Made by a program: the position numbers and the translations under genes. 64,000 bases of DNA. Origin: a virus. Location: IMG/VR virus record IMGVR_UViG_3300021197_001279, positions 1 to 64,000 of that record. One strand, 5' to 3'. The notes beneath the pieces are model-generated. The model had not been told where the DNA came from. It searched no databases and saw only the letters and a list, made by a program, of their open reading frames with translations. Positions 42,719 through 50,478 of this stretch are shown here, piece after piece; the stretch's first letter is position 1; each line of letters opens with the position of its first letter.

Positions 42719-43257
42719 TGTTCGGTTCCTCTTGTATCATTTGAAGGTCTCTTATCAGAGAATTGTTCTAAAAATTTTCTTGTGACATCACGTTCAGTGT
42801 CTTCAGAAGGCTGGAGGATTGGATCTGACTTCATTCCTGAGATTGTGTAGTGTTGGTATGCCTGAACGAAAGTTCGAACACGAGAGGTGCTTTGTACGAG
42901 GATTTGAGGCTGTCCCTTGGCAGACAAGCGAACAGAGTTTCCTGTAAGTGCCTTATATTCTCTTTGAAGGAACTTCTTGATCTCATTAAGCATTCTGGCG
43001 ATTTCTTGGTCGTACTTTGGATCTTTAACATCCTCAAGACGAGTATCGCTTTGATAATTAATAATCATTGAGTTTCCGTAGAACTTTACAGAAAAACCAT
43101 CGTTAACTCTTTTATCAATAATTGGATGCCCTTGCTCTCGATTAAGGCCAACTTTTCTTGCTTGACCGTCAAGAGAGTATCTCTCATCATGTGCGCCATC
43201 GTAGGCGTTTGCGGCTGCTTGAGCAAGCCCTTGAACAATTTCGTATGTTGAACTCAT
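42715..43257 (-). CDS. Unknown protein upstream of terminase genes
   Basis: 180 residues. Features: SIGNS of a compact beta-alpha body, VKFYGNSMIINYQSDTRLEDV and EIKKFLQREYKALTGNSV, then a charged C-terminus rich in Asp/Arg. Contains no cysteine or membrane segment. ATGA links to both neighbours show one co-translated string leading to the terminase. Family not recognised. Confidence 0.65.
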   Translation of the reverse strand: MSSTYEIVQGLAQAAANAYDGAHDERYSLDGQARKVGLNREQGHPIIDKRVNDGFSVKFYGNSMIINYQSDTRLEDVKDPKYDQEIARMLNEIKKFLQREYKALTGNSVRLSAKGQPQILVQSTSRVRTFVQAYQHYTISGMKSDPILQPSEDTERDVTRKFLEQFSDKRPSNDTRGTEQ

Positions 43258-43628
43258 TTATTTGGTCTCCATCCCGTTTTCCATCTTTCTTCTCTGCCCT
43301 CGACCCATTGTATGTAACATTCTTCGCAACATTCAAATTTGGTCATGTACACATCATCATTTGATTTAAACGAATAAGTATTACAAACTGGGCAAGAGCG
43401 CTTGGACTCTTCTTTAACTAGTTTTCTCGGAATAAAAACGCCTTCGACCTCTACTTTGTCATAGTCTTCTAACGTCTCTCTCACGTAAGTTTCTTTGAGT
43501 CCGGCAACGTACTGTTGTTCTTTTTCGTTGTCCCATAATGATTTTGGGTTTACAACAGTATCTTTGCCATACTTTTTTGCTATCGCTTGCTCTATCTTAA
43601 CAGCGTAGTTTGGATCTTTATTGGGCAC
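43254..43628 (-). CDS. Zinc-ribbon protein, unknown
   Basis: 124 residues from a GTG at 43626-43628 (GAGGTGA just upstream), chosen over a start at 43673 to avoid a 56-base overlap. C-terminal zinc ribbon: CPVCNTYSF ... CCEECYIQW (about residues 78-110). The N-terminal part DPNYAVKIEQAIAKKYG and NEKEQQYVAGLKETYV is helical. Zinc ribbons usually bind nucleic acid or protein partners. Located in the pre-terminase string. Confidence 0.7.
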   Translation of the reverse strand: MPNKDPNYAVKIEQAIAKKYGKDTVVNPKSLWDNEKEQQYVAGLKETYVRETLEDYDKVEVEGVFIPRKLVKEESKRSCPVCNTYSFKSNDDVYMTKFECCEECYIQWVEGREERWKTGWRPNK

Positions 43629-44049
43629 TCTCACCTCTCTCTTGCCAATCGTAAGAAATAGTGTCCTCCTCAATCGGGCCGCCTTTTGCCCATGTTCTGC
43701 ATGAGCGTGCGCTATGACACTTAAAATGATGCATCCAGCAATAACCTAAACGACCATCGTCATCAGAAGTAACACCGGGCATACAGTCATCCATCCTTGG
43801 ACTAATGTCAAAAGCAACACAATTGCCGCAATTTGATTTTTTAGCGGCTTTCTCAGTTGTGTTCCAGTACTCAGCAATGTCTTTCCAGTAATCACCTGGC
43901 TCTTCTACATTAAGAGGGCCGTACTGGATGTGTTCTGCTTTGATTGAAGCATCACGATTCTTTGTGTTTAACTCCAAATCCTGTGTTGCCTCAGGGCATG
44001 CAAATCCCATAAGTTGCTTCATTGCTTTGATAATTCTAATTTTAATCAT
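43618..44049 (-). CDS. Cysteine-rich protein, unknown
   Basis: 143 residues from the ATG at 44047-44049 (ATGA overlap with the previous stop). Cysteines cluster in CGNCVAFDISPRMDDC and GYCWMHHFKCHSARSC, with histidines nearby, so a metal-binding fold is likely; the pattern resembles small cys-rich proteins of T4-like marine phages that I cannot name. Paired with the zinc-ribbon gene that follows. Confidence 0.7.
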   Translation of the reverse strand: MIKIRIIKAMKQLMGFACPEATQDLELNTKNRDASIKAEHIQYGPLNVEEPGDYWKDIAEYWNTTEKAAKKSNCGNCVAFDISPRMDDCMPGVTSDDDGRLGYCWMHHFKCHSARSCRTWAKGGPIEEDTISYDWQERGESAQ

Positions 44050-44444
44050 TGTATGTTTTTCGCTGCGTAATAAGTCGCAATCGATGCTCCTGTTCCTATT
44101 CCGAAACCTGCTAAAAACCAACCAATTGTGCGGTATGGGCTTTGTTGTTTCTGTAGTATTTCTATTTCTTCATCTCGCAAACCAATTAAAGTCTCGCTTT
44201 TCTTCTTTTCAATTTCAAGTTCTGCCTTTACGTATTCCATCTCTAAAGCATGTTGAGCAGCAAGAGTCTTCCCTTGGTACTGTAAAGAAATTTGGCACTG
44301 CTCTTGCAACTCTTCGTTGCTAGCAATTAAATTAACAACTGCTTCGTCGTTGAATAGTCTACCATCAATAGGGGCAGGATCACCCTTCTTTATAGTATAA
44401 CTCAAAGGCTCAGCAATTGCAAGCGAAAAAAACAAAAAAATCAT
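44046..44444 (-). CDS. Exported coiled-coil membrane protein (spanin-like)
   Basis: 132 residues: hydrophobic signal (MIFLFFSLAIA, likely cut near Ala/Glu), a KKGDPAPIDGRLFND segment, coiled coil at residues ~45-95 rich in Glu/Lys/Leu, and a C-terminal TM segment WFLAGFGIGTGASIATYY. The GxPAPxDGxLF motif recurs in phage lysis-associated small proteins. With the preceding gene it may form a two-component spanin-like pair for outer-membrane disruption. ATGA junctions on both sides. Confidence 0.65.
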   Translation of the reverse strand: MIFLFFSLAIAEPLSYTIKKGDPAPIDGRLFNDEAVVNLIASNEELQEQCQISLQYQGKTLAAQHALEMEYVKAELEIEKKKSETLIGLRDEEIEILQKQQSPYRTIGWFLAGFGIGTGASIATYYAAKNIQ

Positions 44445-44824
44445 TTATTTTTAATCCCAAATTCTTTGTAGAGTATGTCGTCAATAACTTTTGGGTCATG
44501 ACTGTTCTCTATCAACAGTTCCTTAACCCGCTCTGCTCGTCTTTTCTTTAACTCGTCACGAGATTCGTGCATCTGTCTGTCCGCAACTGCAATTGCTTTC
44601 TTGTACTTCTCTTGCGCTTTTTGCTTAAGATCATCTTCTTCAGCATCTAGATTTTTTAGAGCCTTGCGTTCTTTTTTATACAACTCTCTTGTTGACTTAA
44701 GTTGTTCCTTGGCAGCAGCAGTTCTTCTGTTTCCGGCAAGAAATGCAATTAAGATGGATGCACCAATGACCAGCACTTTCCAATTGTGTTTACACCACAG
44801 TTTAAATGCTGGCCACCAGGTCAT
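44441..44824 (-). CDS. Membrane-anchored coiled-coil protein (i-spanin-like)
   Basis: 127 residues from the ATG at 44822-44824, which overlaps the previous TAA and has GGAG upstream; a TTG at 44839 is less likely. N-terminal TM segment KVLVIGASILIAFLAG (about 16-31), followed by a long charged coiled coil (YKKERKALKNLDAEED, AVADRQMHESRDELKKRR) to the end. This N-anchor plus periplasmic coiled coil is the plan of inner-membrane spanins. Next to a holin-like gene. Confidence 0.65.
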   Translation of the reverse strand: MTWWPAFKLWCKHNWKVLVIGASILIAFLAGNRRTAAAKEQLKSTRELYKKERKALKNLDAEEDDLKQKAQEKYKKAIAVADRQMHESRDELKKRRAERVKELLIENSHDPKVIDDILYKEFGIKNK

Positions 44825-45102
44825 TATCCATGTCTCCAAGTCTTAGCAAGGTCAATGGCAGATTGTCCGCCGATGTACATCATTGCAATAAGACCCCAGG
44901 TATCCGGGTCAAGAGTTGACCAGATCATAAGAGCGGTTGCAACACCAAACACAAGAAGCTTTCTTGAGATTAGTTTTTCTTGAACCCCATCAAGGATTCC
45001 TTTCTCTGGGTCATCAAGGTGCAACTGAGCAGCAACACTTTCGCAATCGATGCTTTCAACGACAGCTTCTACTCTGTCTATTACTTCTTCTTTTAAATCC
45101 AT
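44824..45102 (-). CDS. Two-TM protein, holin candidate
   Basis: 92 residues: an acidic, helical N-terminus, then two hydrophobic stretches (LLVFGVATALMIWSTL at ~48-63 and WGLIAMMYIGGQSAID at ~69-84) separated by LDPDT, and a short basic tail. The YIGGQSAxD ending is common in small phage holins. Holins trigger lysis timing. No endolysin gene is seen in the window. Assignment rests on topology and neighbours. Confidence 0.6.
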   Translation of the reverse strand: MDLKEEVIDRVEAVVESIDCESVAAQLHLDDPEKGILDGVQEKLISRKLLVFGVATALMIWSTLDPDTWGLIAMMYIGGQSAIDLAKTWRHG

Positions 45103-45105
45103 TTT

Positions 45106-45426
45106 TTACTTCTCCTCTTCGAGTTTTCTAAGTCTTTCAATCTCTCTTTTAAGTTCTTTAGAAATAGGAGGTGTCTTTTTACCATCATCCATTAATCTCA
45201 TGAACATCCGAGCAGTACTGGTAAGTTTAGCGGCAGCTTTTTCCTCTGGTGTTTTTCCAGCAGAGCGAGGTGTCCCCATTCTTCCGAGTCCTTTTGCACC
45301 TGACTGAGCATCAGCCTTTCGTTTAGCATACTCCTCATCGCTTTCACCTTTGGCCCTGTAGACCTCACCCATTGCATCAAGTTCTTCTAAGATCATCTTT
45401 ACTAATCTTTCTTCTGTAAGTTTCAT
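45106..45426 (-). CDS. Small helical protein with N-terminal tag-like peptide
   Basis: 106 residues from the ATG at 45424-45426 (GGAG eight bases upstream; the longer TTG frame enters the terminator region). Starts KLTEERLVKMILEELDAM, an amphipathic helix like those of the small protein before terminase. The rest is charged and Ala/Gly/Lys-rich (RKADAQSGAKGLGRMG) with a coiled-coil end KELKREIERLRKLEEE. First gene after the terminator, so it opens the lysis-packaging unit. Function unknown. Confidence 0.7.
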   Translation of the reverse strand: MKLTEERLVKMILEELDAMGEVYRAKGESDEEYAKRKADAQSGAKGLGRMGTPRSAGKTPEEKAAAKLTSTARMFMRLMDDGKKTPPISKELKREIERLRKLEEEK

Positions 45427-45451
45427 TTTTTTGTCTCCATAAAGCAAAAAA

Positions 45452-45477
45452 CCTATCTAGATTTTACTCTAAATAGG
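45452..45477 (-). terminator. Intrinsic terminator after the Mre11-Rad50 fusion gene
   Basis: On the minus strand CCTATTTAGA/TCTAGATAGG (10 pairs, one wobble) with a six-base loop, then TTTTTTGC. The upstream arm itself contains CTATTTA. Confidence 0.82.
45470..45476 (-). promoter_or_regulatory. CTATTTA element embedded in terminator stem
   Basis: The coding strand reads AAGCCTATTTAGAG, 43 bases before the first gene of the lysis-packaging unit. It lacks the A usually found before CTATTTA, so the match is weaker. Confidence 0.45.
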
Positions 45478-45485
45478 CTTCAAGT

Positions 45486-48400
45486 TTAGATTTGGACGTG
45501 TGCGTATCCGTCTTTCTTCTGTATGTCAATTGTCATATCAACAACGTCTTTGAGAGTTTCGAGGTGTGAAATCAACAGAACCGTCTTAAATTGTGACTTA
45601 ATCATTTGAAGAAGTCTGATAAAACCGTCCATGTGTTCTGCATCCAATGCCGTTGCCGGTTCGTCAAGAATAAACAATTCCGATTTTGGAAGATTGGTTA
45701 TCGAGATTAGACCTAAGCGAATAGCCATCGAAGCAATTGTCTTTTCTGCTCCGGAACCCATCGATAAAGGTCGAGGATCGTATTTTGGATGTTTAATGTA
45801 GATTTCAAGTTTGCTGCCAACGTTATCAAAGAATACTTCAAAGTCAACAATACTGTTTAGAATCTTTGCAATCTCTGAGTTGATGACTGATAGCATTGAC
45901 CTGATAACTCTATAAGAAACCCCATTGGGATGCATTGCCTGGATGAAAAGATCGTATGCAATGTAATCTCTCTCATAAGTTTGAATCTCTGCTAGTTTTG
46001 CTTCTGCCTCCTTTATTTGTTGTCGGGTTGCCCCTTCTTCAGATACAAGACCCATTGTCTTCTTTTCGCACCGAGTGAGATCACGAGTCTTGTTTTCAAT
46101 CATTGCCCTGACAGATCTAACGTCTCTTTTTAGAGAATCAATGTTATCAAATGCTTCTTGGTTTTCATAGTAGTGATCTTTCTTCTTTCTTAGTTCTCTA
46201 ATCTCTGACTTAACGAGTTGCTTTGTTGCTTGCCACATTTGAATTTGAGTTGTGATCTTTTGGATCTTGGCCTCAAAGTCTGACTTTTGCTCTTCAAAGC
46301 TGACAAGTTGTTCGCGTTGCTGCGTTATGGTATCAAAGTCAAGTGCTTCCATTTCGGACTCTAAGAATGCAATCTCATCTTGTAGATTACTAATTTGCGC
46401 TTCAATAGCTGGGGCATCTGCCTTTGCTTTGTTAGCATCCTTAACAAACTTGTTGTCAGAACAAAATCTACAATTAGGATCGTATTCGTGATCATGCAGC
46501 ATAGCAATCTTTTTATTTAGATTACGCAACTTGGTTTCTTTTGGCCTAAGATCGAGTGTCATCTGTTCATGTTCGTACAGTAATTCTTTATGCTTTTGAA
46601 CTAAAACATCCAATCTAGATAATTCTTCTGGGTCAATCTTGGATACTACATCTTCAAGTTTTGTTTGAAACTCAGTACGAGAGATTCCCATTAATTTAAT
46701 TTTACCAACAAGATTAGATTTCTCTCTTGTCTTTTCCTCCAGGTCAGTTTCAATCTGAGTTATGTCAATCCACCCATCTTCTACGGAACGAAGCTGGTCT
46801 TCGATGAGGTCCGATTCTTCTTCCAGTTCCTTTATTCTTGCTTTAAGTTTCTCGCATAAACCAGACTGTTGCGCTATCTCTTCTAAAATTTCTTCTAGCG
46901 CCTCTTGTCCATGAACCAGTTTCTTATGCCAATCAATGGTACTAAGGTGTTTAATAATACCCTTAAGTTCCGCAGAGTCTTTCTTGGCGAGTTTATGTTT
47001 CTCTTCAAACATCTGTAGATCAAGGAATTTAGCCAGAATCTCTTTACGCTTTGTAGACCCCTCGTTAATGAAGCCTAGAGAATCAAGTTGGGAGGACATA
47101 GAGGTGATCATGAAATCTTCAAAGGTACCAAATGCTCTTCTGATGTTCAGGTCTGTCTCATTACGAGTTGTGCCATTCTTGCTTTCTGCCATCGTTCCAA
47201 GAGCATACTTGGTAAAGTCTAGGTCTGTTTTTGCTTCTTTTGTTACAGTACCTTTGCTCTTCTTCTCATAGGATTCAAGGGAGCGAGTGATTTTGAATGT
47301 GTCGTTCCCTACCCCTATTTCAAGCTGTACCCTGGCCCTGTCTTTGTTCTGGTTAATAAGGTGGACATTCTTCCTTTCAGTCTTTGAAGTTGTATTGAAC
47401 ATCCCAAAAAGAACAGAGTCAATGATACTTGACTTTCCAGAGTAGTTCTTTCCAAAGATACCTACAAGCCCGTTGAGTTTAGTGAAATCAAGTTCATTTT
47501 TCTCTCCATAGTTAAACAAGTTGTTCCACTTCATCTTTCGAAGCTTCCAAATAATGTTTCTGGAGATATCTTCACTTGTTTCAATTTGCTTGTTATAGTT
47601 GGAGTTTAATTCAATAATCCTATCCAAAACATCATCAGTGATTTCTTTATCACCCAAGAATTCTTTAATGTACTTCTCTTGTGTATTTGGGTCTCGCATG
47701 TTGATAATCTTGCTGTCTGGATTATCTCCATCCAAGCCCAGACCAGAATAGCCTGCCTTGTTGACGAAATTGACCGTATAGGCACTCCATTTGGTTCGGG
47801 CATAGTCACAGGCCCTACGCAACTTTGCTAGCGGTAGATTGTAATGTGAGACCAATCTGAGCCTAGCGTTCCTTGGGACATCAGCCTTTGGTAAAGTACC
47901 ATCTTGATTAATCTGAACTGTTACAAATGGTCGTGGCGACATAAACAGTCTTGGTTCAACTTTAAACTTCTTTTTGCCTCGAATGTCCCATAGCAAATAA
48001 CCTTTGAGGAGAGATTCTCCAAAGTTCTGTTGTACTGTTGATCCGGCGTACCAAATACGACCTTCTTCATCAAGCTTTTGTTTTCTGTGGATATCTCCGA
48101 GCATAGCATAATCAAACTCATCAAAAATGTTGATTGAATCTTCACCGCTTTCTAGAGTGAACCCGTCCGAGATCTTGCAGCCACGAATCGCTCCATGATA
48201 AAGGGCAATGTTAATCCTAGACTTGCTGCTCGGAGCCATCCAGTTATCTCGGTCAAATACCGAAAGAACATTAAGGGTTATCTTTTTTCCCAATCTTGTT
48301 TCCCCAGAATTCTTCAAAAGGTGTAAGTTGGGGTGCCCAAGGGTTTCTATAATTGGCGTTATTGCATCCTGTCTATTATCGTTCTTTAGGTTACCATCGT

Positions 48401-48641
48401 GGTTACCAAGAATAAGATAAGTTGGTGCAATGTCAGCCAAGTTTTTAAGAAAGTCAGAGCATAGTTCAAAATACTCTGGGGATAGTTGCGTTTTAGTATG
48501 GGCAATGTCTCCAGTGTGAATGATGTAATCTGGTTGTTCTCTTTCAAGAGATTCGTAAATCTGTTTGAAAACTATTTTGTATTCTTCTTGATACTTTACA
48601 TTTCGAATGTGCGTATCACTAATGTGAGCAAATCTAGTCAT
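45486..48641 (-). CDS. Single-chain Mre11-Rad50-type nuclease/ATPase (gp47-gp46 fusion)
   Basis: 1051 residues. Residues 1-330: metallophosphoesterase nuclease with SDTH (Asp9, His11), TGD (Asp45), GNHD (79-82), ALYHGAIRG and LGDIHRKQ. Residues 360-1051: Rad50/SMC ATPase with GKNYSGKSS (Walker A, about 397), two coiled-coil arms, CRFC zinc hook at ~724, LSMGSGAEK signature (~960), ELFILDEPATALD (Walker B, ~990) and LISH. In T4 these are two genes, 47 and 46, whose complex resects DNA ends for recombination and origin-independent replication. Here one reading frame covers both without a stop. GGAGGA precedes the ATG; terminator follows. Confidence 0.95.
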   Translation of the reverse strand: MTRFAHISDTHIRNVKYQEEYKIVFKQIYESLEREQPDYIIHTGDIAHTKTQLSPEYFELCSDFLKNLADIAPTYLILGNHDGNLKNDNRQDAITPIIETLGHPNLHLLKNSGETRLGKKITLNVLSVFDRDNWMAPSSKSRINIALYHGAIRGCKISDGFTLESGEDSINIFDEFDYAMLGDIHRKQKLDEEGRIWYAGSTVQQNFGESLLKGYLLWDIRGKKKFKVEPRLFMSPRPFVTVQINQDGTLPKADVPRNARLRLVSHYNLPLAKLRRACDYARTKWSAYTVNFVNKAGYSGLGLDGDNPDSKIINMRDPNTQEKYIKEFLGDKEITDDVLDRIIELNSNYNKQIETSEDISRNIIWKLRKMKWNNLFNYGEKNELDFTKLNGLVGIFGKNYSGKSSIIDSVLFGMFNTTSKTERKNVHLINQNKDRARVQLEIGVGNDTFKITRSLESYEKKSKGTVTKEAKTDLDFTKYALGTMAESKNGTTRNETDLNIRRAFGTFEDFMITSMSSQLDSLGFINEGSTKRKEILAKFLDLQMFEEKHKLAKKDSAELKGIIKHLSTIDWHKKLVHGQEALEEILEEIAQQSGLCEKLKARIKELEEESDLIEDQLRSVEDGWIDITQIETDLEEKTREKSNLVGKIKLMGISRTEFQTKLEDVVSKIDPEELSRLDVLVQKHKELLYEHEQMTLDLRPKETKLRNLNKKIAMLHDHEYDPNCRFCSDNKFVKDANKAKADAPAIEAQISNLQDEIAFLESEMEALDFDTITQQREQLVSFEEQKSDFEAKIQKITTQIQMWQATKQLVKSEIRELRKKKDHYYENQEAFDNIDSLKRDVRSVRAMIENKTRDLTRCEKKTMGLVSEEGATRQQIKEAEAKLAEIQTYERDYIAYDLFIQAMHPNGVSYRVIRSMLSVINSEIAKILNSIVDFEVFFDNVGSKLEIYIKHPKYDPRPLSMGSGAEKTIASMAIRLGLISITNLPKSELFILDEPATALDAEHMDGFIRLLQMIKSQFKTVLLISHLETLKDVVDMTIDIQKKDGYAHVQI

Positions 48642-48676
48642 TGTTCCTCCTACGTATAGATTCGATATCCTCGGGA

Positions 48677-48683
48677 CTATTTA
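48677..48683 (+). promoter_or_regulatory. CTATTTA late-promoter element, plus strand
   Basis: The plus strand reads GGGACTATTTACAAATACC, 22 bases before the ATG of the plus-strand gene: same sense and distance as for minus-strand genes. Confidence 0.6.
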
Positions 48684-48705
48684 CAAATACCGGGGGGCCT
48701 CATGA

Positions 48706-48873
48706 ATGAACTGGGCGGTTGTTATACTGTTTATTGTAATGTCAATTTTCACATCTGAACTCGTGGATTCTGTGAGGAATCGTCGTAAGTTTGACCTTGC
48801 AGATCAGTATGTAACTGCACCATTTCTTGGCATTATTTTCCTTGCTGCTTTACTAAGCGGACTCCTCCTCTAG
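48706..48873 (+). CDS. Two-TM small membrane protein on the opposite strand
   Basis: 55 residues, the only convincing plus-strand gene. TM1 at about 2-19 (NWAVVILFIVMSIF), a charged loop VDSVRNRRKFDLADQY, TM2 at 38-55 ending in SGLLL. A CTATTTA element lies 22 bases upstream and a GGGGGG run is a poor ribosome site. The last 21 bases overlap the 3' end of the 71-residue minus-strand gene, and a small hairpin (48867-48885) spans the stop. Topology is like small holins/antiholins or superinfection-immunity proteins, but no family is recognised. Confidence 0.65.
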   Translation: MNWAVVILFIVMSIFTSELVDSVRNRRKFDLADQYVTAPFLGIIFLAALLSGLLL

Positions 48874-49068
48874 GCCGTCTAGGGGAATCTTCAACTCCTC
48901 TAGAGCCGACATGGCAGCCTCCATGTCATCATAGCCATCTCTAATGAAGCCATAATAAAGGGCTTCAACATCATCTGTTAAATTATAGTTATCTGCGTGT
49001 CGCTCGGCTGCTTCTAGCCATGTTTCGTCTTCATCGCGATAAAATGGAATAAAAATATCTTTGCTCAT
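48853..49068 (-). CDS. Small acidic protein, unknown
   Basis: 71 residues, strongly acidic (RDEDETWLEAAERHADNYN, YDDMEAAMSALEE). One helix-rich domain, no metal or membrane motif. Overlaps the thioredoxin stop by four bases (ATGA), so it belongs to the replication unit. A regulatory or DNA-mimic role is possible in principle, but only acidity supports it. Confidence 0.65.
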   Translation of the reverse strand: MSKDIFIPFYRDEDETWLEAAERHADNYNLTDDVEALYYGFIRDGYDDMEAAMSALEELKIPLDGLEEESA

Positions 49069-49385
49069 GAGTTCTCCTTATTTGTATTAATAAAACTGTT
49101 AATTTCATCTGCACCTCTGGCACCAATAAGTTCTGCCACATCTTCACCGTTAACAAACATAAGCAGTCTTGGCACAGATCTAACGTTATAATTATTAATT
49201 AGTGATCTATCCATTGAGTCAATGTCCACCTTATAAAAATAAACATCTGAATGTTCCGGTGTCACACTAGTCATTGTCCTACTCAATACTTTGCACGGTT
49301 GGCACCATCCGGCTGAAAACTGTATTATAACGTTTCCTGCGGATGTTAACTCTTCAAATTTCTCTCTATTGTCTATAATTTGCAT
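49065..49385 (-). CDS. Thioredoxin
   Basis: 106 residues with the whole thioredoxin plan: VIIQFSAGWCQPCKVL with the redox pair Cys28/Cys31 (WCQPC instead of WCGPC), KVDID strand, and cis-Pro72 in VRSVPRLLMF. Phage thioredoxins supply electrons to ribonucleotide reductase or act as polymerase clamps. The Gln in the active site should alter redox potential. AGGAAG precedes the ATG; follows the tRNA gene in the replication unit. Confidence 0.93.
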   Translation of the reverse strand: MQIIDNREKFEELTSAGNVIIQFSAGWCQPCKVLSRTMTSVTPEHSDVYFYKVDIDSMDRSLINNYNVRSVPRLLMFVNGEDVAELIGARGADEINSFINTNKENS

Positions 49386-49408
49386 TTTTCTTCCTTTGTT
49401 GATTTATG

Positions 49409-49491
49409 TGGGATTGGGGGGACTTGAACCCCCACGCTCAATGAGCATAGCATTTTAAGTGCCATGTGTCTACCTATTCCACCACAATCCC
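49409..49491 (-). tRNA. tRNA-Leu(UAA)
   Basis: Minus-strand cloverleaf: acceptor GGGATTG/CAATCCC, D arm with GGTAGAC, anticodon stem TGGCA/TGCTA with loop CTTAAAA (anticodon TAA), long variable arm GCTC-ATT-GAGC typical of Leu class II, T arm GGGGG-TTCAAGT-CCCCC, discriminator A. CCA is not encoded. It reads UUA, useful in an AT-rich phage. A TTGACA box lies 36 bases upstream. Confidence 0.95.
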
Positions 49492-49499
49492 ATAATTTT

Positions 49500-49527
49500 A
49501 ATGTAACATGTTCACAAAATTTGTCAA
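49500..49527 (-). promoter_or_regulatory. Sigma70-type promoter before the tRNA gene
   Basis: TTGACA (49522-49527), 16-base spacer, TACATT (49500-49505); the expected start is near the tRNA 5' end at 49491. It overlaps the primase stop. Confidence 0.5.
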
Positions 49528-50462
49528 ATACTATTGAGCATTTTTTCTAAAAAATACATTTCATTATCTATCGGTACTGATAACTTTAATTTGTCTCGAA
49601 ATGTTTCTGGACTCATTGAGCCGATGTCCTCGTAATCATCAATTGGAACCTTATGAATTTCAACATCGTATTGAAGCATCGACATAATAATCCACTTTGC
49701 TTTCTTTTCAGCATCCGGGTCTAAGGCAAGATACACAGGAGTATCATGAGCAGCGATTGCTTGAAACAGTAATGACTCAGGTCGCAGTGTTGAACCAAGA
49801 ATAGGGATGGAATTCTCACCAGCAACAATAGCATCAAATGCACCTTCAACAAGAACCAGTGGCTCATCCCAATCAACGCTCAATTCATTAAAGATAATAT
49901 CTCTGCCACAAGGCGGATTAAGATACCTACGGTTATGCCCAACATAAGAGCGAGCGATAAAATAGTTAACGTCCCCATCTGAATTAAACGATGGGATAAT
50001 GACCCTTCCGCTGTATCTTCCTTTCTCACAGTATCCGATTTTCCATTTAAGGATCTCATTTCTTTCTATACCTCGATTACGTAAATAGTCTAAAGCACGT
50101 TTTGAACCCAAAGGTAGGTGCTTATTGCATAAAGAGACAAACTCAGGAGGAAGATCAATCACTTGCCTTTCTATAACATCGTTCATTTCGTTTAAGATTT
50201 TATCAAACTCAGACAGGTCCATTCGACCAATCAGTTCTAGATACTGTTGTCGTTGCTTGTAATTGCCAAACTTGCGGACAAGACGATAGATGTTCTTGCC
50301 ACGCTGATCACATACCCAGCACTTGAAAGCGTTCAGTGAAAAGTTAACTGACATCTTTTTCTTGTGATGACCACAGTATGGACAGTGAAAGAGAAATTCA
50401 TCATTGGATCTTCTATAAGACCCTAGAACTTCTGTTAAAATTTTAAGTTTGTTGTGTTGCAT
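49524..50462 (-). CDS. DNA primase, zinc-finger plus Toprim
   Basis: 312 residues. Zinc finger FHCPYCGHHKK ... FKCWVCDQRG (Cys27, Cys30, Cys48, Cys51), and Toprim core LVLVEGAFDAIVAG (about 207) with VYLALDPDAEKKAKW (about 247). This is the T7 gp4/T4 gp61-type layout without a helicase domain. It makes RNA primers for lagging-strand synthesis; the helicase must lie elsewhere. The ribosome site is GAGGGG. Confidence 0.92.
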   Translation of the reverse strand: MQHNKLKILTEVLGSYRRSNDEFLFHCPYCGHHKKKMSVNFSLNAFKCWVCDQRGKNIYRLVRKFGNYKQRQQYLELIGRMDLSEFDKILNEMNDVIERQVIDLPPEFVSLCNKHLPLGSKRALDYLRNRGIERNEILKWKIGYCEKGRYSGRVIIPSFNSDGDVNYFIARSYVGHNRRYLNPPCGRDIIFNELSVDWDEPLVLVEGAFDAIVAGENSIPILGSTLRPESLLFQAIAAHDTPVYLALDPDAEKKAKWIIMSMLQYDVEIHKVPIDDYEDIGSMSPETFRDKLKLSVPIDNEMYFLEKMLNSI

Positions 50463-50478
50463 TTTTACCCCTCATGAA

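Noticed and set aside
48743-48748. TTGACA on the minus strand before the Mre11-Rad50 gene
   Set aside because: The nearest TATAAC is only 13 bases away, too close for a sigma70 promoter, and the bases are codons of the plus-strand gene.
48867-48885. Hairpin CCTCTAG/CTAGGGG at the end of the plus-strand gene as terminator
   Set aside because: No T-run follows on the plus strand, so support as an intrinsic terminator is weak.
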